Source of the DNA: Akkermansiaceae bacterium
GTDB taxonomy: Bacteria; Verrucomicrobiota; Verrucomicrobiia; Verrucomicrobiales; Akkermansiaceae
Length of the DNA: 51,797 bases
Reading direction: 5' to 3'
NCBI GenBank assembly: GCA_024233115.1
Contig: JACKQB010000010.1
Location: forward strand, 1-51,797
Below the pieces are notes generated by a model. It saw only the letters and a list, made by a program, of their open reading frames with translations, was not told the DNA's origin and made no database searches. A program made the position numbers and the translations under genes. Positions 34,846 through 43,782 of the stretch are shown piece after piece. Numbering within the stretch: position 1 is the first letter of the stretch; each line of letters opens with the position of its first letter.

Positions 34846-36747
34846 CTACGCGACGCGGGTCGTGCGGCGGCGGACGAGCCAGACAAAGAGTCCGCTGAGG
34901 GCGACGAAGGCGGGGGTGATGCCAACGGTCATCCAACGGATTTTGGAATAGAGTTGGTCTTTTTTGGCCTGGAGGCCCTTTTGTTTATCGCGTAATTCAC
35001 GGCGCAGCTTGACTTGTTGTGCTTGGAGTTCGCGGATTTTTTCCTCCTGCTCAGGAGTGAGTACAAGTGCCTTGCCCTGGCTTTTCTGCGATTGCAGTTG
35101 TTGCAACTGGGTGACGATGTCCTCCATCGACTTGCGTGCCTTTTCGATATCCTCGCGCATCTCCTGTTCGAAGTCGGTTTCCATTTCCTTCACGGCGGTG
35201 AACGGCCGCATGGTAGCGGCACGGCTTCGCGAGCCGATGAGGTGTTTCGAACCAGTGCACTGATCGAGTATGTTCTGCAGCAGGGCGGCATTGTTATTGA
35301 CGGCGACATACCCCTGGGCCGACTGGCGGAAGCAGGCGCGGTCGTATAGGAAATCGGCATCGGAAATCAGGTAGACAATGCCCTCGGCCTCGGCCTTGGT
35401 GAGGGACTTGGCGGTTTCCTCCCCGGATTGCTGGTCTTTGGTTTTGGGATCTTTCTCCGCAGGGTCTTCCTTTGCCTTGGAGGGATCTCCCTCGGGAAAT
35501 GCTGAATTGAATTTGCCTTTGAGGCGCATGACGAGGCCGTAGTGTTTGCCTGTGGGGGCACTGCGGGCGAAGAGCCCGGGGTCGGGTCGGGTCGCTGAAC
35601 GACCGGGGATCAGCACAACCTCCTTCGAGGACTTGACCAGTGTTTCAATGGATACACCGCCACCGCTATTGATGGTGAATCCACCGGCAAGAGGAAAGTA
35701 GAGGTTTTCAAAGCCACGGGTAATGATTTCATCCTCCGAGGCAAGCGCATCCGTACTCAATGAGAGGTGGGCATACATGCGCTGGTTGTTACCGAAATCA
35801 GTGGCGTATTTACCGTCGGCCACCACGGAAGTGCTGTCCATTCCGATACCCCATGTGCCCAATAAGGACGTCAGGTTGGACGACGGCTGGACGCCACCCA
35901 TCCCCTGCATCCGTGGATCGCCTTGAGGCGCGGTCAGGGCAAACGAATCAAGACAGGCAATGACGATACCGCCCTTGAGCAGATACTGATCGATCAAAAA
36001 CTCGGTCCTGGTGTCAATCCCGGCCGGGTGGATAAGCAGAAGCACGGGAATGTCCTTGGGGTCGAGTGCGGCAGGTGACATTCCGAGGTCCTGGAGGTCG
36101 TAGCGCTGTTGTAGCAACTGGTAGATAATCCACGGTTGTTGTGGTTGCTGGCCCGGCATTTGCGCGGGAGCACCTTGCAGCGGCAGGGTGGTCATGAGTC
36201 CGACCTTGGTTTTTTCAAAGGCACTCACGTTGGCGATGGAGCTGGACAGGTGATACTCTAACATCGTCTCGTCCGACGGGTCGAGGAAGGGGATGGTTGC
36301 TTGTTGGTCGAGACAGGAGATGCAGAGTCCGAAATAGAGGTTTTCATCATTCACACGCTGACCACTGATACCGTCGAGATTGGCCGAATCCTCAGCGTCC
36401 GTATCGGGTTGGGGGTCAAGGTGTTCGATTCTAACTTTACCGCCTGACAGATTGGCGTATCGCTTCAACAGGTCATCCACCTTGCGCATGTAGGTTTTGA
36501 TGCGGCGCGGCATGGCCTCGCTTTTCCTGGTTGCGTAGTAGCGGATGATCACCGGGCTATCGAGCTCGCTGAGTATGGCTTTGGTGCCCTCGGTGAGCGT
36601 GTGACGTTTGTCCTCGGTGAGGTCGATATTCCGGTTTCCCACGGATGTGGAACTCACTAGCCAGTTGGAGAAAATGACGATGAGGATGACGGCAACGATA
36701 CCGAGAATGGCCCGGAATGTCGGGTAGGTGATTTTTGCTTTAGCCAT
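34846..36747 (-). CDS. GldG-like ABC transporter auxiliary protein
   Basis: This 633-aa protein has an N-terminal membrane helix (about 12-32). The GldG hallmark follows: NRNIDLTEDKRHTLTEGTKA, then SPVIIRYYATR. The middle contains LLIHPAGIDTRTEFLIDQYL and VYLISDADFLYD, typical of the GldG/ABC-2 auxiliary domain. A long coiled coil follows (about 520-600), then a C-terminal membrane helix and RRRTTR. In Bacteroidetes the GldAFG transporter is needed for gliding; here the presence of the system does not by itself imply gliding. Confidence 0.88.
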   Translation of the reverse strand: MAKAKITYPTFRAILGIVAVILIVIFSNWLVSSTSVGNRNIDLTEDKRHTLTEGTKAILSELDSPVIIRYYATRKSEAMPRRIKTYMRKVDDLLKRYANLSGGKVRIEHLDPQPDTDAEDSANLDGISGQRVNDENLYFGLCISCLDQQATIPFLDPSDETMLEYHLSSSIANVSAFEKTKVGLMTTLPLQGAPAQMPGQQPQQPWIIYQLLQQRYDLQDLGMSPAALDPKDIPVLLLIHPAGIDTRTEFLIDQYLLKGGIVIACLDSFALTAPQGDPRMQGMGGVQPSSNLTSLLGTWGIGMDSTSVVADGKYATDFGNNQRMYAHLSLSTDALASEDEIITRGFENLYFPLAGGFTINSGGGVSIETLVKSSKEVVLIPGRSATRPDPGLFARSAPTGKHYGLVMRLKGKFNSAFPEGDPSKAKEDPAEKDPKTKDQQSGEETAKSLTKAEAEGIVYLISDADFLYDRACFRQSAQGYVAVNNNAALLQNILDQCTGSKHLIGSRSRAATMRPFTAVKEMETDFEQEMREDIEKARKSMEDIVTQLQQLQSQKSQGKALVLTPEQEEKIRELQAQQVKLRRELRDKQKGLQAKKDQLYSKIRWMTVGITPAFVALSGLFVWLVRRRTTRVA

Positions 36748-36795
36748 GCTGTTGAAATGGATGGATGGACAAGTGGATGAATGGAGAAATGCTTG

Positions 36796-37521
36796 TTAAG
36801 CGCGCTTGGCGTTGAGGATGGCGCTGGTGCTCAGGAGGCAGGCGATGATGATGGAGAAAAAGTAAACCAGGTCCTGGATGCGCACTGCGCCCCGGAGCAA
36901 CGGCTGGTAGTGGTCGAGGACGGCGGTCGAGACAATCGCGTCTGTGGTGGACTCCGAAAACGACTGGGCAAAGGCCCTGACGACGTGGTCGAAACCAATC
37001 ACCACCAGCAGCACACAGATCGTGCATGAAATAATCAGGCAACTCACCTGGTCGCTGGTGAAGGCTGAAATCAGGCAGGTGATGGCGAGGAAGGTGCAGC
37101 AGAGCAGGAAGCTGCCGATGTATCCTGAGAAAATGGTCAGGTTGTCAGGGTCTCCAAGTGTGTTGACGGCAATCACCATCGGATAGGTCAGTAGCAGGGC
37201 AATGGCCCAAACCACTGATGCCGCGAGGTATTTGGCAAGGATGGCCGACCAGATGGTAGTCGGGAAAGTTCCTAACAGCTCGATGGTGCCGCTGCGTTGC
37301 TCATCCGACCAGAGGCGCATTCCAAGGGCCGGGGCGAGCAGCATGAAGATCCATGGATGCCAGAAGAAAAACGACCACTCGAGGTTTGCGTCGCCGGTTT
37401 GAATGAAGTTCCCCATGGTGAAAGTGAGGAACAGGGACATGAAGAGGAAAATACAGATTACCGCGTAGGCCGTGGGCTGGGTAAAGTAGCTTTTCAGTTC
37501 GCGTTTAAAGATGGTGAACAT
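36796..37521 (-). CDS. ABC-2 type permease, GldF-like
   Basis: This 241-aa protein has about six membrane helices. It starts with FTIFKRELKSYFTQPTAYAV, the typical membrane-entry of GldF/ABC-2 permeases, and has MRLWSDEQRSGTIELL, the cytoplasmic E-x-x-x-G-T-x-E coupling segment. I chose the ATG at 37519-37521; the frame extends 19 codons further. It lies between the ATPase and the GldG-like gene in the same operon. Confidence 0.9.
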   Translation of the reverse strand: MFTIFKRELKSYFTQPTAYAVICIFLFMSLFLTFTMGNFIQTGDANLEWSFFFWHPWIFMLLAPALGMRLWSDEQRSGTIELLGTFPTTIWSAILAKYLAASVVWAIALLLTYPMVIAVNTLGDPDNLTIFSGYIGSFLLCCTFLAITCLISAFTSDQVSCLIISCTICVLLVVIGFDHVVRAFAQSFSESTTDAIVSTAVLDHYQPLLRGAVRIQDLVYFFSIIIACLLSTSAILNAKRA

Positions 37522-37603
37522 GGGATTCGGTAGTGGGTTGGCGGTGGCAGGTAGGCGGTGGAATGCGCAAGAGCGCAACAGCCTACCGCATACAGATTAC
37601 TGT

Positions 37604-38332
37604 CTACTGGCTTTCGGTTTCCTTGGTGGTTAGATTGCGGAACAGGTCCTGGAGGGAATCGGTGCCGGATTGTGCGCGGAGTTCGGCTGGGGTGCCGTCG
37701 GCCACGATGTTGCCTTGGTCGATGATCACGGCACGGGTGCATGCGGCATCGACTTCTTCGAGGATGTGGGTGGAAAATAGGATGGCCTTGTTTTCGCCCA
37801 GGCGTTTGATGAGTTGGCGGACCTCGTGCTTCTGGTTGGGATCAAGGCCGTCGGTGGGCTCGTCGAGTATCAGTACCGGGGGATCGTGGAGCAGTGACTG
37901 CGCCAGACAAGTGCGGTGGCGGTAGCCCTTGGACAGGGTGCCTATCGATTGCGGTGCAACATTTTCCAGGAAACAGGTTTCGATCACGTCATCAATGGCT
38001 TGTTTTCCAGCCTTCCCTTTGAGACCGCGCATGGAGGCACAGAATTTCAGAAAATCGCGCACGGTCATGTCGTTGTAGAGCGGGGCGGATTCCGGGAGGT
38101 ATCCAATGTGGCTTTTCGCCTGTTTGGGATCGTCCACCACCGAGGTGCCGCAGATATGGGCATCGCCACTGCTGGGAGAGATGAAACCTGTGACCATACG
38201 CATGGTCGTGGATTTTCCTGCGCCGTTAGGCCCGAGAAATCCAAGGACTTCTCCTTTTTCGACAGTGAATGAGAGGTTGTTGACGACGGTTTTAGAGCCG
38301 AAGTGTTTACTGAGATTGCTGACTTCAATCAT
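37604..38332 (-). CDS. ABC transporter ATPase, GldA-like
   Basis: This 242-aa ATPase has Walker A GPNGAGKST (34-42), a Q-loop region in GYLPESAPLY, the signature LSKGYRHR, Walker B VLILDEPTDGLDP, and the H-loop in STHILEEV. It starts at the ATG at 38330-38332. It is the first gene of the leftward operon and would drive the permease at 36796. LSKGY-type signatures are usual in this subfamily of ABC-2 exporters. Confidence 0.94.
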   Translation of the reverse strand: MIEVSNLSKHFGSKTVVNNLSFTVEKGEVLGFLGPNGAGKSTTMRMVTGFISPSSGDAHICGTSVVDDPKQAKSHIGYLPESAPLYNDMTVRDFLKFCASMRGLKGKAGKQAIDDVIETCFLENVAPQSIGTLSKGYRHRTCLAQSLLHDPPVLILDEPTDGLDPNQKHEVRQLIKRLGENKAILFSTHILEEVDAACTRAVIIDQGNIVADGTPAELRAQSGTDSLQDLFRNLTTKETESQ

Positions 38333-38561
38333 GACGTTGTAGGTGGGTGCACACGCGGTAAAGCGTAGCGACAGCGAGGAATTTTCAATAACCTGGTTAT
38401 TTTTCAAGGGGAAAATTTACGGATCAACGAATCGTGGTGAACTCTGGCAGCTGTATAGCGTGCGGGAAGCCACCCATCCATTCCAACCATGGCAAGATGT
38501 GCTTGGTTTAGGCTTGTTTGCGCAGAGCCAAATATCGGGCGGCGGACTAGTTTGCCCGCGA

Positions 38562-39773
38562 ATGTTAGCCACCATATCCCAACCAATGACGCTTTTTGCC
38601 CTTTTGCTGACCCTGATGTTGAGTTTGATCCCGGCCTGTGCCGGTTCCGGACAAGCTGTCCAGGACGTGGGGGAGCGTCGCAACAACGGCTCGTTTTCAG
38701 GTCGGGTCCTCTATCTGGGCATGTATCGCGACTATGACAATGGCAATCACGGTGACGCAACCACCCTTGGCTTCCAGCTCAATTACAGCACACCGGGCTG
38801 GGCCGGGCTGGATGCGCATTGGGGTTACAACTATGCCGGCACCTTGTTTTGTGACGGCAATACCGGCTTGCTCTGTAATGACGATATCAACGTCCTGAAC
38901 GAGGCCTGGCTGCGGTATAGCTTCAGCAGTCATGCGCAGGGGGAAACACAGATTTTCCTCGGGAGGCGGATCAACCATGGCGAGGTGTTCCGGGCAGACG
39001 ACTACCGCCAGAAAGCGAGGTCGCTTGAGGGAATCCAATGCACCAGCCTGGTCGTTGCCAACACGCAATTGACGTTAGGGCACGCCTCCAGGTTGAGCAA
39101 TTGGATCGACGAAGGAGATCGGTGGGACTTCAACGATTTCGGGGATGTTTTTGGCATGGGATATGAAACGGATGGCGTCACCTGGATGGAAGCTGTGCAT
39201 ACCGGCGTCAAGAATTGGGAGTTTGCATGGTTTAGCGCTTATGCCTGGGATGTGGCGCGGTTGCTGGGTGCCCGGACCCGTTATCAGATTGGCGAGGATG
39301 GCTCCTTGACGGGTTATTACCGTCACGAGAGCGATCTCGGTAAAGCAGACTCCCAACGCTCTGATGCCTATGGTCTCACCTACCAACAAAAAGTGGGCGC
39401 GGCCACCCTGGAAGCTGGCTATTGGGCGGTTGATGGTCAAAATCTACGTTTTCAAGAACTCACCACCGGGATCAATCACGCGCTGGGCAGCTCGATGATG
39501 ATTTACGCCGGCCAATTCAATGGCGGCTCCCAGTCGGTGTATCTTAAAACCACGGCCAGTATCGGCAGGACCAGCTTATACGCGCTCTATAATTACACCT
39601 GGCAGGAACAGGGGGGATTTGACGGCCAGGAGCTCAATGTCGTTGTCAAGCGGGCCATCACCGAGAACCTGAGCTTTACCTTCAAAGGAGGTATCGGGAC
39701 CCGGGACCGCCGGGATGGAGCCGATGATACCGTGGCGACCGATGGGCGTGTGTTTATTTCCTACACCTTCTAA
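38562..39773 (+). CDS. Porin-like outer-membrane beta-barrel protein
   Basis: This 403-aa protein has a signal peptide (from the ATG at 38562, or at 38586 if shorter). The remainder is made of alternating amphipathic strands with many aromatic residues and turns, and ends in FISYTF. The terminal Phe is the outer-membrane insertion signal. Parts such as LNEAWLRYSF and TQIFLGRRINHGEVF resemble OprD-like porins. It would allow passage of small solutes. It is divergent from the ABC operon, with 229 bases between the starts. Confidence 0.78.
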   Translation: MLATISQPMTLFALLLTLMLSLIPACAGSGQAVQDVGERRNNGSFSGRVLYLGMYRDYDNGNHGDATTLGFQLNYSTPGWAGLDAHWGYNYAGTLFCDGNTGLLCNDDINVLNEAWLRYSFSSHAQGETQIFLGRRINHGEVFRADDYRQKARSLEGIQCTSLVVANTQLTLGHASRLSNWIDEGDRWDFNDFGDVFGMGYETDGVTWMEAVHTGVKNWEFAWFSAYAWDVARLLGARTRYQIGEDGSLTGYYRHESDLGKADSQRSDAYGLTYQQKVGAATLEAGYWAVDGQNLRFQELTTGINHALGSSMMIYAGQFNGGSQSVYLKTTASIGRTSLYALYNYTWQEQGGFDGQELNVVVKRAITENLSFTFKGGIGTRDRRDGADDTVATDGRVFISYTF

Positions 39774-39834
39774 AACCCGGGCTTGCGAACAAGTCGCATT
39801 TGACGTTTGCCGATGTCCTGCCTATCAATACGGC

Positions 39835-40284
39835 ATGAACGAAGTCGAAGCAGCGGGTAAAATCCTCGAAAGCATGTTAGTCAAACTGGGTTTCCATGTA
39901 CAGCTGGAGACGCTGGAACTGGAAGACGGCCCATGCCTGAACATCCTCACCGATGAGGGCGCGCACTTGATTGGCAAGTATGGCGACCGGCTTGAGGACT
40001 TGCAATACCTGACCAACCGGATTCTCTGCAAACATTATCCGGATGCACCACGGGTCAAGGTCGATTGTGATCAATACCGCGCCAACCAGGAAAAACGTAT
40101 GCTCGAGGCGGCACGTGCGATGGCCCGGCAGGTGTTGGAAGACGGCAAATCCCGTAGATTAAAGCCGTTGAATGCCTACTATCGCAGGCTGGCCCACAAT
40201 GCCTTGGCGGAAATTGACGGAATCAGCACCAGCTCACCACGGGGGGATTCACGTTACAAGCGCATTGAGATCTCAAAGGCCTGA
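39835..40284 (+). CDS. KH/R3H RNA-binding protein, KhpB (Jag)-like
   Basis: This 149-aa protein opens with a KH domain (HLIGKYGDRLEDLQYLTNRI, G-K-Y-G as the GxxG loop). An R3H-type end follows (RLKPLNAYYRRLAHNALAEI, then TSSPRGDSRYKRIEI). The N-terminal Jag-N domain of the classical KhpB is absent, so it is the short form. Together with the KhpA-like protein at 6263 it could form the known KhpA-KhpB RNA-binding pair. The start is the ATG at 39835. Confidence 0.85.
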   Translation: MNEVEAAGKILESMLVKLGFHVQLETLELEDGPCLNILTDEGAHLIGKYGDRLEDLQYLTNRILCKHYPDAPRVKVDCDQYRANQEKRMLEAARAMARQVLEDGKSRRLKPLNAYYRRLAHNALAEIDGISTSSPRGDSRYKRIEISKA

Positions 40285-40305
40285 TCCGGTGAGCCCCCGC
40301 AATTT

Positions 40306-40653
40306 ATGAAAACACACCGACTAGTGATGCCCGGCGACCTGAACCAGTTCGGGTTCCTGTTTGGCGGCAAGATGCTCAGCTGGGTGGACGAGGCGTGCTG
40401 GATTGCCGCAAGCCTGGATTACCCCGGGTGCAAGTTTGTCACGGTCGGTATGGACGGGGTCGAGTTTCACCACGGGGTAGGCGAGGGCGTGATCCTGGTA
40501 ATCGATTGCCAGCAAGCAAAACGGGGCAGGACATCCGTTTCCTACTCGGTCAAGGTATCGCGGGGCCGGGTCGACACGGGAAACGTTATCTTTTCAACCT
40601 GCGTTTCGTTTGTGAATGTCGATCAAAACGGAGACAAATGCCCGATTTCCTGA
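40306..40653 (+). CDS. Acyl-CoA thioesterase, hotdog fold
   Basis: This 115-aa protein contains MPGDLNQFGFLFGGKMLSWVDEA, read in two parts as the N-x-x-G-x-x-F-G-G and D-E-A active-site helix of YciA-like thioesterases. V-E-F-H-H and the final strands follow. It hydrolyses acyl-CoA in the cytoplasm. The family usually has about 130 residues, so this is a compact member. It lies 21 bases after the R3H gene and 24 before the flavoprotein, so the three may be one operon. Confidence 0.88.
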   Translation: MKTHRLVMPGDLNQFGFLFGGKMLSWVDEACWIAASLDYPGCKFVTVGMDGVEFHHGVGEGVILVIDCQQAKRGRTSVSYSVKVSRGRVDTGNVIFSTCVSFVNVDQNGDKCPIS

Positions 40654-40677
40654 CCTGATCCCCCCCACGCTATCACC

Positions 40678-42261
40678 ATGAACCGGATCGACACGGCCGA
40701 TATTATCCTCCCGCTTGAACTGTCGGAGGATCAGGATATGTGGAGGAAAAAAGTGGCCCGCAAACTGCGTGTGCACCCGAAGCAGATCATCGGGATGCGA
40801 CTACGCAAACACTCGATCGACGCGCGGCAAAAAGACCTGAAGGTGCAGCTCCGCATCGAGGCGGGCATTGGCATGGCACTGCCCCCGGAGCCTGAATACA
40901 AGGCGGAGTATCCGACCGTTCCCGCATCGGCCAGGACGATCGTCATCATCGGCTCGGGTCCCGCAGGTATGTTCGCCGCACTGCGGGCCATTGAGCTTGG
41001 CTGCAAGCCCATCATGTTAGAGCGTGGCAAGGACGCGTCGGCCAGACGTTTTGACCTCGCCCCCATCCTGCGCGAGGGCCGGGTGATCGAGGACTCAAAC
41101 TACTGCTTTGGCGAAGGGGGCGCCGGCACATTTTCCGATGGCAAACTCTACACCAGAGCCACCAAACGCGGGCCGGTGCAGGATGTTTACCAGACATTTG
41201 TCGCCCACGGCGCGCCCAGCAGGATCCTTACCGACGCCCATCCGCACATTGGCTCCAACCTGCTGCCCAATGTGGTGATGGCGATCCGCAAAAGCATCAT
41301 CAATGCAGGTGGCGAAGTGCATTTTGGGGCCAAGGTGACCCGGCTATTGCGTTCCCTCGACGGGAAAAAACTTTCCGGCGTGGCCACCGCCGACGGCCGT
41401 GAGTTTTCAGCTGACGCCGTCATCCTTGCCACCGGCCACAGCGCCCGTGACATCTATCGGCTGCTCGCGGACGAAAACATCCTGATGGAGAAAAAAACCT
41501 TTGCCGTCGGCGTCAGGATCGAGCACCCGCAAGCACTCATCGACAGCATTCAGTACCATCTCACCCGGGGAACCGTGCGCCCGAGGGTTCTTCCGGCTGC
41601 AAGCTATCGACTCGCCTGTAAAATTGGCGGTCGTGGCGTCCACTCGTTCTGCATGTGCCCGGGAGGGTTTATCGTTCCCGCCGCCACGGAAAACGACGAG
41701 GTCGTGGTGAACGGCATGTCCTTGTCACGCCGTGACTCACCGTATGCAAACAGCGGTATGGTGGTCAGTGTCGACCCTGAAGACACCACCGGCTTTGACC
41801 GTGAACACGGCATCCTCGCGGGTATTGCTTTCCAGAAAGAGCTGGAAAGACTCGCGTCCGAGGCGGGTGGGGGGATGCAAAAAGCACCCGGCCAACGGGT
41901 CACCGATTTCCTGGCCCGGAAAATCTCATCCAGCCTGCCAGGCACCAGCTATCATCCCGGGACGACAGCCGCGCCGCTGCACGAACTCATGCCCGGATTT
42001 ATTGTCGACCGCATGCAGATGGGGCTTAAGAAGTTCGGCAAGGGGATGCGTGGCTATATCACTGAAGAGGCAGGCTTGCTGGGTTTCGAAACGCGCACCA
42101 GCAGTCCGCTCAGGGTGCCCCGGAATGAAACCGACCTCCAGCACCCCGATGTCCGTGGCCTCTACCCATGCGGGGAGGGAGCAGGCTACGCGGGGGGCAT
42201 TATTTCAGCCGCCCTCGATGGCATGAAATGCGCCGAAGCTGCGGCGGGCGTGGCGGTCTAG
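40678..42261 (+). CDS. FAD-dependent dehydrogenase (COG2509 type)
   Basis: This 527-aa flavoprotein has an N-terminal 90-residue domain then VIIGSGPAGMFAALRAIELG, the FAD-binding Rossmann motif, and ERGKDASARRFDL. CFGEGGAGTFSDGKLYTR is the hallmark of this family. A second dinucleotide part contains VILATGHSARDIY. The C-terminus has LYPCGEGAGYAGGIISAALDG, the family's last FAD contact. The substrate is unknown; homologues are described only as uncharacterised dehydrogenases. The gene is complete and follows the thioesterase. Confidence 0.92.
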   Translation: MNRIDTADIILPLELSEDQDMWRKKVARKLRVHPKQIIGMRLRKHSIDARQKDLKVQLRIEAGIGMALPPEPEYKAEYPTVPASARTIVIIGSGPAGMFAALRAIELGCKPIMLERGKDASARRFDLAPILREGRVIEDSNYCFGEGGAGTFSDGKLYTRATKRGPVQDVYQTFVAHGAPSRILTDAHPHIGSNLLPNVVMAIRKSIINAGGEVHFGAKVTRLLRSLDGKKLSGVATADGREFSADAVILATGHSARDIYRLLADENILMEKKTFAVGVRIEHPQALIDSIQYHLTRGTVRPRVLPAASYRLACKIGGRGVHSFCMCPGGFIVPAATENDEVVVNGMSLSRRDSPYANSGMVVSVDPEDTTGFDREHGILAGIAFQKELERLASEAGGGMQKAPGQRVTDFLARKISSSLPGTSYHPGTTAAPLHELMPGFIVDRMQMGLKKFGKGMRGYITEEAGLLGFETRTSSPLRVPRNETDLQHPDVRGLYPCGEGAGYAGGIISAALDGMKCAEAAAGVAV

Positions 42262-42300
42262 GCCCATCCCGGACATCAACCCTGGCGTCCTCCCCGGCAT

Positions 42301-42330
42301 AAAAAAACCACTCGACCGTAAATTGAGTGG
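42301..42330 (-). terminator. Terminator of tRNA-Gln
   Basis: On the minus strand CCACTC-aatttacggtc-GAGTGG (42308-42330) is followed by seven T (42301-42307). It lies 28 bases past the 3' end of tRNA-Gln and fits as its terminator. Confidence 0.85.
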
Positions 42331-42357
42331 GGAGAGGGAGTGGAGAAGGGAGGGAAG

Positions 42358-42429
42358 TAGCCCTACCAGGACTCGAACCTGGAAATGCGGAATCAAAATC
42401 CGGTGTGTTACCAATTACACTATAGGGCT
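42358..42429 (-). tRNA. tRNA-Gln (anticodon UUG)
   Basis: The minus strand folds as a 72-nt tRNA. The acceptor AGCCCTA/TAGGGCT has discriminator A, and the anticodon loop TTTTGAT gives UUG. The T-arm is CCAGG-TTCGAGT-CCTGG. One anticodon-stem pair (27-43) is a C-C mismatch. The 3' CCA is not encoded, unlike in the tRNA-Ser of this window. Confidence 0.95.
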
Positions 42430-42446
42430 GTGATTGTTTGAAACAG

Positions 42447-42468
42447 GGCTTCGGCGAAGCCTTTCTTT
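42447..42468 (+). terminator. Possible plus-strand terminator after the flavoprotein gene
   Basis: GGCTTC-ggc-GAAGCC (42447-42461) is followed by TTTCTTT. It points the right way to stop plus-strand readthrough from the flavoprotein operon past the antisense tRNA gene. The T-run is interrupted. The rest of the spacer up to 42805 holds no gene that I can support. Confidence 0.45.
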
Positions 42469-42805
42469 CGGACGGCGGGAGTCTCTACGTTGACTTGTGA
42501 TACTTTGCAATAGCGAAATGTAGAAAATTGCATGATGATGACCGGGCGGAGGGAAAAGTGTGGAAAATCTACAAAATATCTGGCTTCACACGTCATTTGA
42601 TTTAGTGTTTAATGAATAGACGATCCGAGCAGAGTCGGTTTATTAAAGAAATGCGTGACAAATCCGTGCGCAGTTTCTATCTGAACCGGCGTATGCCAGC
42701 GTGCGCACAATAACCCTCGCGCTGAGCAAGCCTCGATTGTATTGCCCCATCCCATATACCCCACACCATCTCCCCAACCCCCACCACACCCTTACCCACA
42801 CCGCT

Positions 42806-43702
42806 ATGACGCTCCCCAGACACCCGTTTCTCATCATTACTGTCTCTGCATTGACCATGCTTGTTGCATGCTCGGCCAAAGACAAGGCGAAGAAGACAAC
42901 CGCCAACCCAGGATACCGCACGCCTACCCTGCAAGGCCCCGCCCTGCGTAACCCCGATATCAATCTACCTAACGGCCTGCACGGCGACGTCGGCGTCAGC
43001 CACTCGCGTGGACGCACTACCATGCCCTACATCGCAATCACCTATGATGATGGTCCGCATCCGCAGAATACACCTCGCTTGTTGGACATGCTGCGCGAGC
43101 GCAACATCAAGGCCACCTTTTATGTGATCGGCCGTAACGTCAACATGTATCCACACATCGTGCGCCGCATTGTGGCCGAAGGCCATGAGGTCGGCAACCA
43201 CACATGGACCCACCGTAAACTCACCGCTCTCAGCGATGATTCCGTGCGGATGGAGATGAGCAAGACGCGCGACGCCATCGTCGCGGCAAGTGGAGTGAAA
43301 CCTAGGACCATGCGCCCTCCCTACGGTGCGCTCAGGCAAGACCAGCGTGCCTGGATTTACAAGGAATACGGCTACCCGACCATTCTGTGGAATGTCGATC
43401 CAGAGGACTGGAAGCGTCCGGGCACCTCGGTAGTCACATCCCGTATTGTCAATGGCACCCGTAATGGCTCCATCGTCCTGGCCCACGACTTGCACAAACC
43501 CACCGTCGATGCCATGCCCGCCACTCTCGATGGCCTGCTTCGCCGCGGCTTCAAATTCGTCACGGTCTCCCAGTTGCTGGCACTGAATCCGCCCACGGCA
43601 TCGACATCGGCGGCATCCAACACTCCGGCAGGGCCAGTGGCACCTGCAACCACCGTCTCACCGGTGACCACCATTCCAGTAACCACATCGGTGGCAAGAT
43701 AA
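42806..43702 (+). CDS. Polysaccharide deacetylase lipoprotein (NodB domain, CE4)
   Basis: This 298-aa protein begins at the ATG at 42806 with a lipoprotein signal ending in LVAC. The NodB domain has all five motifs. AITYDDGPHPQNT holds the catalytic base Asp and the metal Asp, and HTWTHRKL holds the metal His pair. The others are RPPYGALR, WNVDPEDWKR and IVLAHDLH. It removes N- or O-acetyl groups from a cell-wall or extracellular polysaccharide. The tail is rich in T, V and P and likely a disordered linker. The upstream open frame before 42806 looks like low-complexity sequence and was left out. Confidence 0.93.
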   Translation: MTLPRHPFLIITVSALTMLVACSAKDKAKKTTANPGYRTPTLQGPALRNPDINLPNGLHGDVGVSHSRGRTTMPYIAITYDDGPHPQNTPRLLDMLRERNIKATFYVIGRNVNMYPHIVRRIVAEGHEVGNHTWTHRKLTALSDDSVRMEMSKTRDAIVAASGVKPRTMRPPYGALRQDQRAWIYKEYGYPTILWNVDPEDWKRPGTSVVTSRIVNGTRNGSIVLAHDLHKPTVDAMPATLDGLLRRGFKFVTVSQLLALNPPTASTSAASNTPAGPVAPATTVSPVTTIPVTTSVAR

Positions 43703-43782
43703 GCCCCCTGTTCCAATCACATCAGGGATCGCGCTAAGTAGGGTTGCATTTTTTCGTTAGCCACGCTTAATAGCCACGCGCC

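Noticed and set aside
42701..42805. N-terminal extension of the deacetylase.
   Set aside because: It is a proline/histidine-rich low-complexity stretch before a clear lipoprotein signal starting at 42806.
879..42974. Frequent CCTAAC/GTTAGG words, often as TTA-GGN codon pairs (Leu-Gly).
   Set aside because: A rough count gave about 20-25 occurrences on both strands, near the chance expectation for a 6-mer in 52 kb, so no special signal is claimed.
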